From Providencia hangzhouensis (GTDB taxonomy: Bacteria > Pseudomonadota > Gammaproteobacteria > Enterobacterales > Enterobacteriaceae): a stretch of DNA of 64,000 nucleotides. Position 1 is the first letter of the stretch; each line of letters starts with the position of its first letter. A program made the position numbers and the translations under genes. Positions 19,536 through 30,706 of this stretch are shown one piece after another. The stretch spans positions 2,232,001-2,296,000 of the forward strand of contig NZ_CP135052.1 of assembly GCF_029193595.2 (NCBI RefSeq), in the 5' to 3' direction. Below the pieces are notes generated by a model. It ran no database searches, was not told where the DNA came from, and saw nothing but the letters and a program-made list of their open reading frames with translations.

Positions 19536-20417
19536 TTAATCTTGCGGCTTATTATCGCGACTGACCATCACTAAAGAAAGACGAGCAGGGTGTTGTGCTT
19601 CACTTTTCATCGGGACGTTGATCCTTGCCGTTTCTACACAAACCATTTGTTTGTACCCATTATTTGGCATGTCATCCATGCTACATGATAATTCTGCCCA
19701 AGGGTTCCAACAGACAACATCACTATTATGGTAATGGTGAATTTCTATTGTACGTGCCCAGCCATCATCACGTAATAAGCTGTATTCTTCCGGTTCTGAA
19801 TAAATACGATCGGTGTGCTTATTAAATTTGAGTGGCTCATTCACATAAGCTTCTTTATCTGCGACTTTATCGAAGTAGTGGCCGCCTAACCCATAGACGG
19901 TGGCTTTTTGGATATCACTGATATTGAAATAACTATGCAATGCGGCAGTCGTTTCGAAATCTCCATAACTTTCTAATTCAAGTTCACATGTTTCCCCAAG
20001 TTTCATACGTAAGATCAGGGTGAACTCATGGGGCCATAATTTACGGGTATAGTCGGTATCCGTTAACGTGAAGGTTAAAATAACACCATCTTCATGTTCA
20101 TTATGTGCGGTGAATTGCCAAGGTAAAATTCGTGCAAAACCATGACTAGGACTGGCAACAGGACCGAACCAAGGCCAACAAATAGGAATACCACCGCGAA
20201 TAGCAACGCCTTCTTTAAAGGCACTTTCTGAACTTAGCCATAAGCAAGGTTTTTGCCCCGCGGGTTGCCAATCAATAAGTTGAGCGCCTTGTAAACTGAC
20301 AGCACCACGTACTTTGGGATGTGAAATAACAATAAGTGGGAGCTCATCGAGTTGGCGTTGAGTAATGTAAGCAGAGACTTGTTTAATGACTGGTAGTGCA
20401 AAAAGTTTGTCGTGCAT
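19536..20417 (-). CDS. yeaD: D-hexose-6-phosphate mutarotase YeaD
   Basis: 293 residues from ATG 20417, chosen because MHDKLFALPVI aligns with the E. coli N-terminus and AGG lies nine bases upstream; the frame also extends to ATG 20441. Aldose-1-epimerase fold: GVAIRGGIPICWPWFG, SHGFARILPW, LHSYFNI and WNPWAELSCSM carry the family's catalytic His/Glu surroundings. It interconverts alpha and beta anomers of glucose-6-phosphate and related sugars in the cytoplasm. It lies downstream of gapA in the same orientation, separated by the gapA terminator, as in E. coli. Confidence 0.93.
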   Translation of the reverse strand: MHDKLFALPVIKQVSAYITQRQLDELPLIVISHPKVRGAVSLQGAQLIDWQPAGQKPCLWLSSESAFKEGVAIRGGIPICWPWFGPVASPSHGFARILPWQFTAHNEHEDGVILTFTLTDTDYTRKLWPHEFTLILRMKLGETCELELESYGDFETTAALHSYFNISDIQKATVYGLGGHYFDKVADKEAYVNEPLKFNKHTDRIYSEPEEYSLLRDDGWARTIEIHHYHNSDVVCWNPWAELSCSMDDMPNNGYKQMVCVETARINVPMKSEAQHPARLSLVMVSRDNKPQD

Positions 20418-20595
20418 GGTATTAGGCCTGTGTTCATTCACTTAAATTATTTAGAAGTTCCTGTGTGGCATACTTAAAGCCGCAGTGAATCGTATTCGTT
20501 CTAAAATAAGTCATGTTTATAGCGTATCCAATAGAAGATCAACCATAAGCGATATTGTAGAAAATATGAAGTGTTAATTTGTTATTGGATACGAT

Positions 20596-20622
20596 ACAAA
20601 AGAGCCGCCAAATTGGCGGCTC
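20596..20622 (-). terminator. Terminator of gapA
   Basis: Perfect 9-bp GC-rich stem GAGCCGCCA/TGGCGGCTC with an AAT loop, followed leftward by TTTTGT on the minus strand. Confidence 0.9.
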
Positions 20623-20647
20623 AGTTAGACAGATTACATTACAGCTC

Positions 20648-21661
<1,014 letters not shown>

Positions 21662-21828
21662 TTATTCGTGAATTAAGTTGTAGTTAAAGTTACCAAAACC
21701 TTGCCAGCCGTCAAGCGGAATCGTGTCAATTATTGAAAAAAATCAATTCTGATACCACCAATTGCTTATTTGTCAGCCACTTCAGCGGCAAATACAGCCG
21801 CACGTATTATCGGGATTGTACGGCATAA

Positions 21829-21840
21829 TGAAACCATCTA
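21829..21840 (+). promoter_or_regulatory. Candidate Cra (FruR) site upstream of gapA
   Basis: TGAAACCATCTA satisfies the remembered 12-bp Cra consensus TGAAWCSNTYHW at every position. It lies about 190 bp upstream of the gapA start. Cra controls gapA in E. coli. Confidence 0.45.
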
Positions 21841-21849
21841 TCAGTGATA

Positions 21850-21869
21850 TATGTGATACGGTTCACAAA
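21850..21869 (-). promoter_or_regulatory. Predicted CRP site upstream of gapA
   Basis: TGTGA-TACGGT-TCACA (21852-21867): both half-sites are perfect. It is about 210 bp from gapA and 130 bp from msrB; gapA is the more likely target because E. coli gapA is CRP-dependent. Confidence 0.7.
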
Positions 21870-21998
21870 TCAAAACGGAAAGTAAGATGCTTCTTAGTTT
21901 AGAATAGTTTTACAGAAAATGTTGTTAATTTTTTGTTGATTGAAATTGATGTATGATAACCATCAACCACTTTAGTTATTTAAATATTTAGGTATGAC

Positions 21999-22412
21999 AT
22001 GTCAAGTAAAGATAAACAACCTATTGATATTTCAGAATTAAATGAGATGCAGCGTTACGTTACACAGCAAGCGGGTACCGAGCCGCCATTTAGTGGCCAA
22101 TTATTGCATAACCGTAAAGAAGGTGTGTACGAGTGCTTATGCTGTGGTTCACCTTTATTTATGTCTGAGACCAAATTTGATGCAGGTTGTGGGTGGCCAA
22201 GTTTTTACCAACCCGTCAATGAAGAGGCAATCAAATACATTGAGGATTTCTCTCATGGGATGCACCGCATTGAAGTTCGCTGTCAACACTGTAATGCGCA
22301 TTTAGGGCATGTGTTTCCAGATGGTCCTCAGCCTACTGGTCAGCGTTACTGCATTAATTCAGCATCATTAAGCTTTATTGATGACGATAGCGGTGAAAAG
22401 ACGCGTGGATAA
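21999..22412 (+). CDS. msrB: Peptide methionine-(R)-S-oxide reductase MsrB
   Basis: 137 residues (E. coli 137). Structural zinc cysteines are C46/C49 (ECLCCG) and C95/C98 (CQHC). The catalytic cysteine is C118 in [11 protein letters not shown], and C64 in AGCGWPSFY is the usual recycling position. It reduces R-methionine sulfoxide in proteins using thioredoxin. Divergent from gapA, and followed 115 bp later by yeaC, as in E. coli. Confidence 0.96.
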   Translation: MSSKDKQPIDISELNEMQRYVTQQAGTEPPFSGQLLHNRKEGVYECLCCGSPLFMSETKFDAGCGWPSFYQPVNEEAIKYIEDFSHGMHRIEVRCQHCNAHLGHVFPDGPQPTGQRYCINSASLSFIDDDSGEKTRG

Positions 22413-22527
22413 ATAGCTGAAGCGTGCTGAAGCCATTTTTTTTAGAATGACAAAAACGATTCAGCTATTGGCTGAAATCAAGAATAATAAAATAATGAGT
22501 GAATTATGTATTTGAAGGAGCTTTACC

Positions 22528-22833
22528 GTGAGCGTTGAAGTCAGTCCTGAGCAACTTGAACAATTATTAGCAGTGATGACCCCTGAAATTTATGAACGCC
22601 TTGTGACCGCTGTTGAGCTCGGTAAATGGCCAGATGGTGTGATGTTAACGCCAGAACAAAAAGAACATAGCTTACAAATGGTATTATTGTGGCAGTCACG
22701 GCATAACCATGACCCTGAGCATATGACGGTAGGGACTAATGGTGAAATTACGATGAAGAGCAAGCAAGAGCTAAAAACGTTGTTTCAAGGTGAGATGTTA
22801 GCAACATTAAAACCGCAAAATAATGATGAATAG
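22528..22833 (+). CDS. yeaC: DUF1315 family protein YeaC
   Basis: 101 residues (E. coli 90). The conserved core is MTPEIYERLVTAVELGKWPDG, then LTPEQKEHSLQMVLLWQSRHN and MTVGTNGEI. It is probably a soluble cytoplasmic protein of unknown function. RBS aaggagctttaccGTG supports the GTG start at 22528. It sits between msrB and convergent pncA, as in E. coli. Confidence 0.9.
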   Translation: MSVEVSPEQLEQLLAVMTPEIYERLVTAVELGKWPDGVMLTPEQKEHSLQMVLLWQSRHNHDPEHMTVGTNGEITMKSKQELKTLFQGEMLATLKPQNNDE

Positions 22834-22941
22834 CTTGTTTATTCAATATGATGCTGCATAGTGACAGTGTCACTAAAACAAGTTTTCTCAATTACTAGAT
22901 TTTCAATTATTACATGAGAAAACTTGTCCATAAAACATGTC

Positions 22942-23568
22942 CTAATGCAGGTCGGTTAATGTAATTAACCTCGCACCTTGATTTTGCATTTCGACTAAAG
23001 CTTCTTGGCTGTCATTGGCCCCGAGATTGACGCCTCTACACCCATCGACTAAAACATCTACGGTATAACCTAATTTTAACGCATCTAACACAGTAAATTT
23101 GACACAGTAATCCGTCGCAATTCCCATAATAATTAAATGCGAAATATGGTGTTCTTGTAGCCACGTATGTAGGCGCGTTTGGCTAATTTTATCATTATCA
23201 AAAAAGGCACTATAGCTATCAACCTGGGGGTTTTCCCCTTTGGTAAAAATTGCACTAATAAGCGATTGATTTAAATTTTTGTGTAATTCAGCGCCATGTT
23301 CACCTTGTACGCAATGAATAGGCCACCAAACTTGTGTAATACCATTTAGCTCACCGACTTCGCCAATTTGAGTATTTGAATTGGCCGCGAAACTAAGGTG
23401 TGTCGCAGGGTGCCAATCTTGGCTTGCAATGATGTCTATTTGTTTTTGTTGGCAAATATCCATCGCTTTATTAGCAACATCAATAACATGTTCGCTTTCA
23501 TTTACTGCTAATGTGCCACCCGTGCAGAAATCGTTTTGTAAATCGACTAACAGTAATGCTGCTTTCAT
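22942..23568 (-). CDS. pncA: Nicotinamidase/pyrazinamidase PncA
   Basis: 208 residues. The isochorismatase-fold catalytic triad is D9 (LLLVDLQNDF), K110 (FTKGENP) and C155 (GIATDYCVKFT). The metal site is D51, H53 and H57 in SQDWHPATH, with HCVQG nearby. It hydrolyses nicotinamide to nicotinic acid for NAD salvage. It starts 22 bp after the ansA stop, indicating an ansA-pncA operon as in E. coli. Confidence 0.95.
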   Translation of the reverse strand: MKAALLLVDLQNDFCTGGTLAVNESEHVIDVANKAMDICQQKQIDIIASQDWHPATHLSFAANSNTQIGEVGELNGITQVWWPIHCVQGEHGAELHKNLNQSLISAIFTKGENPQVDSYSAFFDNDKISQTRLHTWLQEHHISHLIIMGIATDYCVKFTVLDALKLGYTVDVLVDGCRGVNLGANDSQEALVEMQNQGARLITLTDLH

Positions 23569-23590
23569 TATGTCCTCAGTATGTTATCTG

Positions 23591-24610
23591 TTATTCATCA
23601 GCATAGCTCAACTCGCCGCGTAAATTATTCTGCATTAACTCACGGATTAAAGCAGGGGTATAATTTTGACTCAGTAAGTAGTGCAATTTACTTAAGGCGG
23701 CTTCAAAAGTCATGTCATATCCACTTATCACACCCGCTTCTGCAAGTGCGTGTCCTGTGGCGTAGCCTTCCATATTAACACGGCCAGAAATACATTGTGT
23801 CAGGTTCACCACAATAATCCCTCGGTTCGTTGCTTCACGGAGTATGCGCAGTAATTCAGGCTGCTGAGGGGCATTACCGACACCGTAAGAGCGCAATATC
23901 AGCGCTTTAACGGGTTGTTGGAGAATGTTGCGTACAATTTCAATTGATAGCCCTGGATAAAGTGTCACAACGCCGATAGGTTGAGGTGTAATTCGGTGAC
24001 TTTTAAATTCACCTATACCAATAGGCGCAGGGCACGTATTAAATGAGCGAATATGAATGCCAGCTTCCATTAATGGCGAACAGTTAGGTGAACTGAAAGC
24101 ATCAAAGCCATCTGCATGGGCCTTAACAGTGCGGTTACCGCGATATAATTTATTATTGAAAAATAATCCCACTTCATTAATGGGGTAGTTTGCTGCTAAA
24201 TATAATGCATTTAGTAGATTAGTTTGCCCATCAGAACGTAATGCTTCTAAAGGGATTTGTGACCCTGTCACTATTACGGGTTTTTTCAAGTTTTCAAACA
24301 TGAAAGATAACGCTGAGGCAGTGAAAGCCATCGTGTCAGTGCCATGTAATATGACAAACCCATCATAAAGTGGATAGTTCTCACGTATATCATCAGCGAT
24401 AAGTTGCCAGTCTTCAGGAGTGATATCAGATGAATCAATTAAAGGCTGATGTTCACGGATCGTAAACTCAGGCATTTCAGGGCGGTGAAACTCGGGCATC
24501 TGAGCTAACTGAGCTTGCAAATGACCGGAAACAGGAATATATCCCTGTGGTGAATGGCGCATGCCAATTGTTCCACCAGTGTAAACAACATAAATTGATT
24601 TCTTCTGCAT
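23591..24610 (-). CDS. ansA: Cytoplasmic L-asparaginase I
   Basis: 339 residues from ATG 24610 (E. coli 338), chosen because MQKKSIYVVYTGGTIG matches the E. coli start and AGGT precedes it; a longer in-frame start at 24631 is less likely. Catalytic threonine motifs are YTGGTIG near the N-terminus and HGTDTMAFTASALS. Asparaginase I is the low-affinity constitutive cytoplasmic enzyme converting asparagine to aspartate and ammonia; no signal peptide is present. It lies between sppA upstream and pncA downstream. Confidence 0.95.
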   Translation of the reverse strand: MQKKSIYVVYTGGTIGMRHSPQGYIPVSGHLQAQLAQMPEFHRPEMPEFTIREHQPLIDSSDITPEDWQLIADDIRENYPLYDGFVILHGTDTMAFTASALSFMFENLKKPVIVTGSQIPLEALRSDGQTNLLNALYLAANYPINEVGLFFNNKLYRGNRTVKAHADGFDAFSSPNCSPLMEAGIHIRSFNTCPAPIGIGEFKSHRITPQPIGVVTLYPGLSIEIVRNILQQPVKALILRSYGVGNAPQQPELLRILREATNRGIIVVNLTQCISGRVNMEGYATGHALAEAGVISGYDMTFEAALSKLHYLLSQNYTPALIRELMQNNLRGELSYADE

Positions 24611-24735
24611 CTTATTACCTAATTTATCCAACTTATCGAAGGAGAGTGATTATCAGGATTTTGACGTATTTGTTAGCGTATTACTATCGTTAACTTGCGA
24701 ATAGTTAGATTGATATGAGGTTATTGATGGGTTTG

Positions 24736-24774
24736 TGAGAGAAATCCCCTTCATTGAATCTGAAGGGGATTTAG
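24736..24774 (-). terminator. Terminator or attenuator between sppA and ansA
   Basis: Perfect 12-bp stem AAATCCCCTTCA/TGAAGGGGATTT with a 7-nt loop, just after the sppA stop. The minus-strand tail is ctctcac, a weak U-tract. Confidence 0.65.
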
Positions 24775-24777
24775 CGA

Positions 24778-26634
24778 TTAGTTAATTTCCGCGCAATTTA
24801 AACAAAAAGCATAGCGGTTTTGTGGGTCATTCATTTTTAAGAAAAATTGCGCTTGTTGGCGGATATCCGTCGCGACTGCTGGTGGTAAAAATACGTGTAG
24901 CACATCCGGCATGGCGGCTTGAACGTTTGTCGTTAATTCAAGTAACAATTGATCCATAAAGGTCAACTCAGGCTTCATCCAATCTAACTTAACGTCAGTG
25001 AGTTTAGCGAGCTCAGCAGCTTTATCTACGGCATTATCAAAATCACCTAGTTGGTCTACAAGACCATTTTTAAGCGCGTCTTGCCCAATCCATACACGGC
25101 CTTGAGCGATTTGGTCTATCTCTGCCGGTGTTTTATGGCGAGATTTAGCCACTAAGCCAATAAATGTCTCATAGCCATTCTCAATGGTAATTTGCATCAT
25201 GTCAGCAAATTGTGGGCTGATCCCTTTAGTCAAAGAAATATCGGCTAATGGCGACGTTGATACGCCATCAGTATATACCCCTATAGAATCTAAAGATTTT
25301 TCAAAGGTATTAATTACGCCAAATATACCAATCGAACCAGTCAGCGTGTTTGGACTGGCAATGATATAGTCCGCTGGAGTTGAGACCCAATACCCCCCAG
25401 ATGCAGCCATTCCCCCCATAGATACAACAACAGGTTTACCTGCAGCATGAGCAGAAGCCAGTTCACTGCGGATCAAATCAGAAGCGCTTACGCTACCACC
25501 TGGGCTGTTAACGCGCAAAACTATCGCTTTAATATTATCATCAAGGCGAGCGTCACGAATTTGTGCTGCGATGGTATCGCCTCCTGCAATCCCAGCCGTT
25601 TGTGGGCCATCCATGATAGCACCTTGAACGACAATCACGGCGATATTGCCACTTTGATTAGCATTGGTATCTGCTATTTTAGTGGAATAATCATAGATAC
25701 TAATATTATTGAATTGTTTATCTTCTTTATTCCAGCCAAAGTGTTTACTGAGTAAATCTTCAACTTGTTCGTTAGTATAAAGTTTATCAACCAATTTTTG
25801 TTTTAACGCGTATTGTGCGCTATCGCCTTTGACTGAGCGTAATTTCTCTAAAATAGCATCAGCCCCAGGAAAAATTTGTGTGCTGGTCGTATTACGGTTT
25901 TTGGCGATTTCTGTGAGGTAATTGTTCCAAAGAGCATCCAGCCACTGTTTATTGGCTAAACGTGCTTCAGGGGACATCTCATCACGCATTAATGGCTCAA
26001 CCGCTGATTTATAGGTACCAACACGGAAAATATGGCTACTAACTTTAAGTTTTTCTAACAGTGACTTGTAGTAGAGTCCATTCGTTGCAAAACCATATAC
26101 CCCAACCGCACCTTGCGGTGTGAGGTAAATTTCATCAGCGTAACTGGCGAGGTAGTATTGCGACTGATTATAACTGTTACCAATGGCGTAAACCTGTTTC
26201 CCTGAACTTTTAAATTCATTGATTGCTTTACCGATATAAGCTAGAGAGGGCTGATCGGCTCCAGCTAAATCATCTAGGCGTAATACCATCCCTGTAATGC
26301 GATCATCATTTGCAGCGGTACGGATGGTATCAACGATGTCGAATAGTGAATTTTCTTGCATTCGGCTGTTTGAGGTACCAAGTAATTCACGGCTCATACG
26401 ACCAAATGGGTCTGGAGTAGAGACTTGGTCTACGATAACCCCCTGTAAATCCACATACAAAGCACCAAAATAATTTTTTTCGGGTTGAGTCTCTGTCTGA
26501 TAAAGAGCAATCGACCCAATAACAACAAAAAATAATACTAAGAAAATGGCGTTGAAAACGAATTCCCTAATAAAGTTCAGTGCTCGCCAGCTAATTCTAA
26601 AAATGGTAGCGATGATGTCCCATAGTTGACGCAT
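24778..26634 (-). CDS. sppA: Signal peptide peptidase SppA (protease IV)
   Basis: 618 residues from ATG 26634 (E. coli 618), preceded by ggataggagaaaac; the frame extends 16 codons further but lacks homology there. One N-terminal membrane anchor (about residues 24-45), then two tandem S49 domains. The general-base lysine is in FRVGTYKSAVEP of the first domain and the nucleophilic serine in MGGMAASGGYW of the second. It cleaves remnant signal peptides in the inner membrane, acting on the periplasmic side as a tetramer. It lies beside ansA and is divergent from ydjA, as in E. coli. Confidence 0.96.
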   Translation of the reverse strand: MRQLWDIIATIFRISWRALNFIREFVFNAIFLVLFFVVIGSIALYQTETQPEKNYFGALYVDLQGVIVDQVSTPDPFGRMSRELLGTSNSRMQENSLFDIVDTIRTAANDDRITGMVLRLDDLAGADQPSLAYIGKAINEFKSSGKQVYAIGNSYNQSQYYLASYADEIYLTPQGAVGVYGFATNGLYYKSLLEKLKVSSHIFRVGTYKSAVEPLMRDEMSPEARLANKQWLDALWNNYLTEIAKNRNTTSTQIFPGADAILEKLRSVKGDSAQYALKQKLVDKLYTNEQVEDLLSKHFGWNKEDKQFNNISIYDYSTKIADTNANQSGNIAVIVVQGAIMDGPQTAGIAGGDTIAAQIRDARLDDNIKAIVLRVNSPGGSVSASDLIRSELASAHAAGKPVVVSMGGMAASGGYWVSTPADYIIASPNTLTGSIGIFGVINTFEKSLDSIGVYTDGVSTSPLADISLTKGISPQFADMMQITIENGYETFIGLVAKSRHKTPAEIDQIAQGRVWIGQDALKNGLVDQLGDFDNAVDKAAELAKLTDVKLDWMKPELTFMDQLLLELTTNVQAAMPDVLHVFLPPAVATDIRQQAQFFLKMNDPQNRYAFCLNCAEIN

Positions 26635-27105
26635 GTTTTCTCCTATCCTGCATATTCTGCACCACAAGGGTGTTGGCTTCATTTGTTTGCCGTTGACTTA
26701 TGGCACAAACTATTTTTGGATATTACATAAATAGTTCTTTCTACAGTTGGGTTACTTCAGCCTGTAGCACGAATTAACAACAATATACTCAAAAGCAAAT
26801 CTGTTACCCGATCACCACATCGAACACTTGATATCTTAGTTGTATCAATACAATTAGTTGCAATAGCGGGCTATTTTTATGCATAACAAAATTATGATAC
26901 GCAAGGTACAATGCTTCAATGATATTTTTCACATGTGACAAATGATACAATTCAATGAATTTATAACGTAATTTTACCTAACGAATAACTGTTATTGTTG
27001 TATTAGTGTAAGCGATTTTCCTTTAAGCTTAAACAATAGATAGCGTGGGTATAATTATCTAATTGAATGATTATCATATCAGTTTACTCTTAAACGGAGA
27101 CAAAT
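26635..27105. other. Divergent sppA/ydjA intergenic region
   Basis: 471 bp, AT-rich, without a credible ORF or RNA gene. The only symmetric motif near a start codon is ATGATTATCAT at 27067-27077, upstream of ydjA. Confidence 0.5.
27063..27081 (+). promoter_or_regulatory. Fur-box-like palindrome upstream of ydjA
   Basis: A 19-bp stretch centred on ATGATTATCAT matches the Fur consensus at about 12 of 19 positions, almost entirely in the core. It ends 24 bp before the ydjA start. Weak prediction. Confidence 0.3.
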
Positions 27106-27657
27106 ATGGATGCTTTGACCCTTTTGTTGAACCGCCGTTCAGCTTCAAGACTTACAACACCAGCACCGCAAGGCGAAGAACTCGACAATATACTTGCTGC
27201 GGGGATGAGAGCACCTGATCACGGTGCTTTGAAGCCGTGGCATTTTGTTGTTATGCAAAATGAGGGGATTAAACGCTTCAGTGAGCTATTGGAAAAAGCA
27301 GCAATTGAAGGGCAATTAGGCGCAGAGGTACAAGAAAAAGCTCGTAATGCCCCTTTTCGCGCCCCATTAATTATTACTGTGATCGCTAAATTAAAAGATC
27401 ATCCGAAAATACCACAATGGGAACAATTAGTTGCTGCGAGCTGTACGGTTCAAGCAATGCAGATGGCAGCAGTAGCTCAAGGTTTTGGCGGTATATGGCG
27501 CTCAGGTTCATGGACAGAAGATGCTGTGGTTCGTGCCGGATTAGGTTGTGGAGATAACGACCGCATTGTTGGGTTCCTTTATTTAGGAACTCCAGAGCTT
27601 AAAGCGCCAGTAAAAGTACAAGCTCCTGATATGACAGGCTATGTATCTCACTTCTAA
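27106..27657 (+). CDS. ydjA: Nitroreductase family protein YdjA
   Basis: 183 residues (E. coli 183). FMN-binding minimal nitroreductase fold: the N-terminal [12 protein letters not shown], then [13 protein letters not shown] and the C-terminal GIWRSGSW...GFLYLGTPE. It is one of the smallest flavin nitroreductases; the physiological substrate is unknown. RBS acggagacaaatATG. selD follows 11 bp later and topB 3 bp after selD, so ydjA-selD-topB form an operon as in E. coli. Confidence 0.94.
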   Translation: MDALTLLLNRRSASRLTTPAPQGEELDNILAAGMRAPDHGALKPWHFVVMQNEGIKRFSELLEKAAIEGQLGAEVQEKARNAPFRAPLIITVIAKLKDHPKIPQWEQLVAASCTVQAMQMAAVAQGFGGIWRSGSWTEDAVVRAGLGCGDNDRIVGFLYLGTPELKAPVKVQAPDMTGYVSHF

Positions 27658-27668
27658 AGAGAATAATA

Positions 27669-28712
27669 ATGACTGAAAAAATTAGATTAACTCAATATAG
27701 TCATGGTGCTGGTTGCGGTTGTAAAATTGCACCGAAAGTATTAGAGCAAATTCTGCACACAGAGCAAGCAAAATTTCATGATCCACATTTGTTAGTTGGT
27801 AATGAAACTAAAGATGATGCGGCCGTTTATGATTTAGGTAATGGAATAGGCATCATCAGCACAACAGACTTTTTCATGCCGATCGTTGACTCCCCATTTG
27901 AATTTGGTCGGATTGCAGCAACCAACGCGATTAGCGATATTTTTGCAATGGGTGGTAAGCCAATTATGGCCATTGCTATTTTAGGCTGGCCAATTGCGAA
28001 GTTACCACCGGAAGTGGCTCGTGAGGTGATTGAAGGTGGACGAGCAGCTTGTGCTGATGCTGGTATCTCGTTAGCTGGTGGCCATTCTATTGATGCACCT
28101 GAGCCTATTTTTGGTTTGGCGGTTACGGGTGTTGTGAATACGGAGTATGTGAAGAAAAATAGTGCCGCAACAGCGGGGTGCGAATTGTTCTTGACGAAAC
28201 CGCTTGGAATTGGTGTTTTGACAACAGCAGAGAAAAAAGGGGTGCTTGCGCCGGAACATCAACACTTAGCGGCAGAAACCATGTGCCAAATGAATAAGCT
28301 AGGTGCGGTGGTTGCGCCTTTAGATGGTGTGACGGCAATGACTGACGTGACTGGTTTCGGTTTATTAGGTCATTTAAGTGAGATTTGCGAAGGGTCTAAA
28401 GTTCGTGCTGAAATCTCCTTTAGTAAAGTTCCTAAATTAGCCAATGTCGAAAAATATATTGAAGCAGGTTGTGTTCCTGGGGGAACCACTCGTAACTTTG
28501 ACAGTTATGGGCACCTTATTGGCCCTATGAGTGATATGCAGCGTCAACTACTGTGTGATCCTCAAACTTCTGGCGGCTTACTTATTGCAGTAAAACCTTC
28601 CGAAGTCTCTAAAATTAAAGAGATTGCACAGCAGCAAGGTGTTTTGTTACAGTCTATCGGTAAATTATTACCCCATCAGGATAATGTTCCTTTAGTTGAA
28701 GTGATAGATTAA
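27669..28712 (+). CDS. selD: Selenide, water dikinase (selenophosphate synthetase)
   Basis: 347 residues (E. coli 347). The catalytic pair in the N-terminal glycine-rich loop is C16 and K19 (GAGCGCK); position 16 is cysteine, not selenocysteine. Other conserved segments are [38 protein letters not shown] and [10 protein letters not shown]. It makes selenophosphate from selenide and ATP for selenocysteine synthesis and 2-selenouridine in tRNA. Its presence implies the host makes selenoproteins, probably a formate dehydrogenase encoded elsewhere. Middle gene of ydjA-selD-topB. Confidence 0.97.
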   Translation: MTEKIRLTQYSHGAGCGCKIAPKVLEQILHTEQAKFHDPHLLVGNETKDDAAVYDLGNGIGIISTTDFFMPIVDSPFEFGRIAATNAISDIFAMGGKPIMAIAILGWPIAKLPPEVAREVIEGGRAACADAGISLAGGHSIDAPEPIFGLAVTGVVNTEYVKKNSAATAGCELFLTKPLGIGVLTTAEKKGVLAPEHQHLAAETMCQMNKLGAVVAPLDGVTAMTDVTGFGLLGHLSEICEGSKVRAEISFSKVPKLANVEKYIEAGCVPGGTTRNFDSYGHLIGPMSDMQRQLLCDPQTSGGLLIAVKPSEVSKIKEIAQQQGVLLQSIGKLLPHQDNVPLVEVID

Positions 28713-28715
28713 TTT

Positions 28716-30641
28716 ATGCGTTTGTTTATTGCGGAAAAACCGAGCCTTGCAAGGGCCATTGCAGATGTATTACCAAAGCCCCACAAACGAGGTGATGGTT
28801 TTATTCAATGTGGTGATGGCCAAACTGTAACATGGTGTATTGGCCATCTTTTAGAGCAGGCGGAACCCGATGCTTATGAACCTCGGTATGCACGATGGAA
28901 TCTTCAGGATTTGCCAATTATCCCTGATAAGTGGCAATTGAAGCCCCGTCCCGCAGTAACTAAACAATTAAAAACTATTGAAACATTGCTGAAGCAAGCC
29001 TCAATAGTTGTCCATGCAGGGGACCCCGATAGAGAAGGTCAATTGCTGGTGGACGAAGTGCTTGACTTTTTGAAGCTCGACCCTGAAAAACGCAAAGAAG
29101 TAAAACGTTGTTTAATCAATGACCTTAACCCACAAGCCGTTGAGCGGGCAATTGAGCGTTTGAGAGAAAATCGTGAGTTTATTCCTCTTTGTGTCTCTGC
29201 TTTAGCAAGAGCACGGGCAGATTGGTTGTATGGCATCAATATGACCCGTGCTTATACGTTATTAGGGCAACGAGGAGGCTATCAAGGCGTTCTTTCTGTA
29301 GGGCGGGTACAAACTCCGGTATTGGGGTTAGTTGTTAGGCGCGACGAAGAAATAGAAAACTTTGTACCTAAAGACTATTTTGAGGTTAAAGCTCATATTG
29401 TTACGCCAAAGGATGAGCGCTTTGTAGCGATATGGCAGCCAAGCGACTCCTGTATTGACTATCAGGATGAAGAAGGGCGTTTATTCCATCGGCCGCTTGC
29501 AGAGCATGTGGTATCGCGTATTGAGGGCAAACCTGCCATAGTGACGCAATATCAGGACAAGCGCGAATCAGAAATTGCACCGTTGCCTTTCTCTTTATCT
29601 TCTTTGCAGATTGAAGCTGCCAAAAAATATGCGTTGAGCGCTCAAGAAGTATTGGACATTTGCCAACGTTTATATGAAACACATAAGTTGATTACTTATC
29701 CACGTTCAGATAGCCGTTATTTACCGGATGAACATTTTGCAGGGAGACACAGTGTCTTGAATGCAATTGCGGTGCATCAACCAGACCTCACTGAATTTGA
29801 ATTGCCTGAGCTGGATAAAAAGAACCGGTGTTGGGATGATAAAAAAGTCGATGCTCACCATGCCATTATCCCAACAGCAAAAACGGCAGCAGTAAAGTTA
29901 ACTGAGAATGAAAGTAAAATTTACCAATTGATTGCGCGTCAATATATTATTCAGTTTATGCCCGATGCGGTTTACCGTAAGTGTACAATTGATCTAGAAA
30001 TTGAAAAGGGTAAATTTATTGCAAAAGCTCGATTTCTTGCTGAAGCAGGTTGGCGAGTCGTATTGGGCAATAAAGAGCGCGATGCTGAAAACGATGGTAT
30101 GCCACTGCCAGTTGTGAGTAAGAATGATGAGTTGTTATGTGAAAAAGGGGAAGTGGTTGAACGGCAAACGCAGCCTCCACGTCCTTTTACGGATGCAACG
30201 TTATTATCAGCAATGACTGGGATCGCTCGTTTTGTACAAGATAAAGCATTAAAAAAAGTATTGCGAGAAACGGATGGGCTTGGTACAGAAGCGACTAGAG
30301 CCGGTATCATTGACTTACTATTCAAACGCCAATTTCTCTACAAAAAAGGGCGTTATATTCATTCCTCGCCTGCGGGAAGGGCTCTAATTCATGTTTTACC
30401 CGATATGGCAACATTACCAGATATGACAGCCCATTGGGAGTCAGTATTAACCCAAATTAGTGAAAAACAATCACGTTATGATGATTTTATGCATCCACTA
30501 AGCCAAACGCTAATGCAATTAATTCACCATGCACGTCAGTTTACAAATTTGAGGGCATTTCGAGAACTCCCCGCTCCATCAGTAAAAACGGGAAAAAAAC
30601 CAGTAAAAGCGGGTAAGAAAACAAAAAAGAAACAGGATTAG
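28716..30641 (+). CDS. topB: DNA topoisomerase III
   Basis: 641 residues (E. coli 653). An N-terminal Toprim domain ([34 protein letters not shown]) is followed by a type IA core. The active-site tyrosine lies in [13 protein letters not shown], and other core motifs include [23 protein letters not shown] and [12 protein letters not shown]. It decatenates replicating DNA by single-strand passage. The C-terminus ends in a Lys-rich tail ([15 protein letters not shown]) instead of zinc ribbons. It begins three bases after the selD stop and shares a bidirectional terminator with xthA. Confidence 0.96.
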   Translation: MRLFIAEKPSLARAIADVLPKPHKRGDGFIQCGDGQTVTWCIGHLLEQAEPDAYEPRYARWNLQDLPIIPDKWQLKPRPAVTKQLKTIETLLKQASIVVHAGDPDREGQLLVDEVLDFLKLDPEKRKEVKRCLINDLNPQAVERAIERLRENREFIPLCVSALARARADWLYGINMTRAYTLLGQRGGYQGVLSVGRVQTPVLGLVVRRDEEIENFVPKDYFEVKAHIVTPKDERFVAIWQPSDSCIDYQDEEGRLFHRPLAEHVVSRIEGKPAIVTQYQDKRESEIAPLPFSLSSLQIEAAKKYALSAQEVLDICQRLYETHKLITYPRSDSRYLPDEHFAGRHSVLNAIAVHQPDLTEFELPELDKKNRCWDDKKVDAHHAIIPTAKTAAVKLTENESKIYQLIARQYIIQFMPDAVYRKCTIDLEIEKGKFIAKARFLAEAGWRVVLGNKERDAENDGMPLPVVSKNDELLCEKGEVVERQTQPPRPFTDATLLSAMTGIARFVQDKALKKVLRETDGLGTEATRAGIIDLLFKRQFLYKKGRYIHSSPAGRALIHVLPDMATLPDMTAHWESVLTQISEKQSRYDDFMHPLSQTLMQLIHHARQFTNLRAFRELPAPSVKTGKKPVKAGKKTKKKQD

Positions 30642-30658
30642 TTGAGTCTGGTAAACCA

Positions 30659-30687
30659 ATAAAAGGCGCTTAAGGCGCCTTTTTGCA
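30659..30687. terminator. Bidirectional terminator between topB and xthA
   Basis: 9-bp stem AAAAGGCGC/GCGCCTTTT with a 5-nt loop; T-runs exist on both strands. Confidence 0.9.
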
Positions 30688-30706
30688 TTATGACAAGTAA
30701 GAAAGT

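Noticed and set aside
27669..28712. SelD as a selenoprotein
   Set aside because: The catalytic position reads TGC (Cys), with no in-frame TGA or SECIS-like element.
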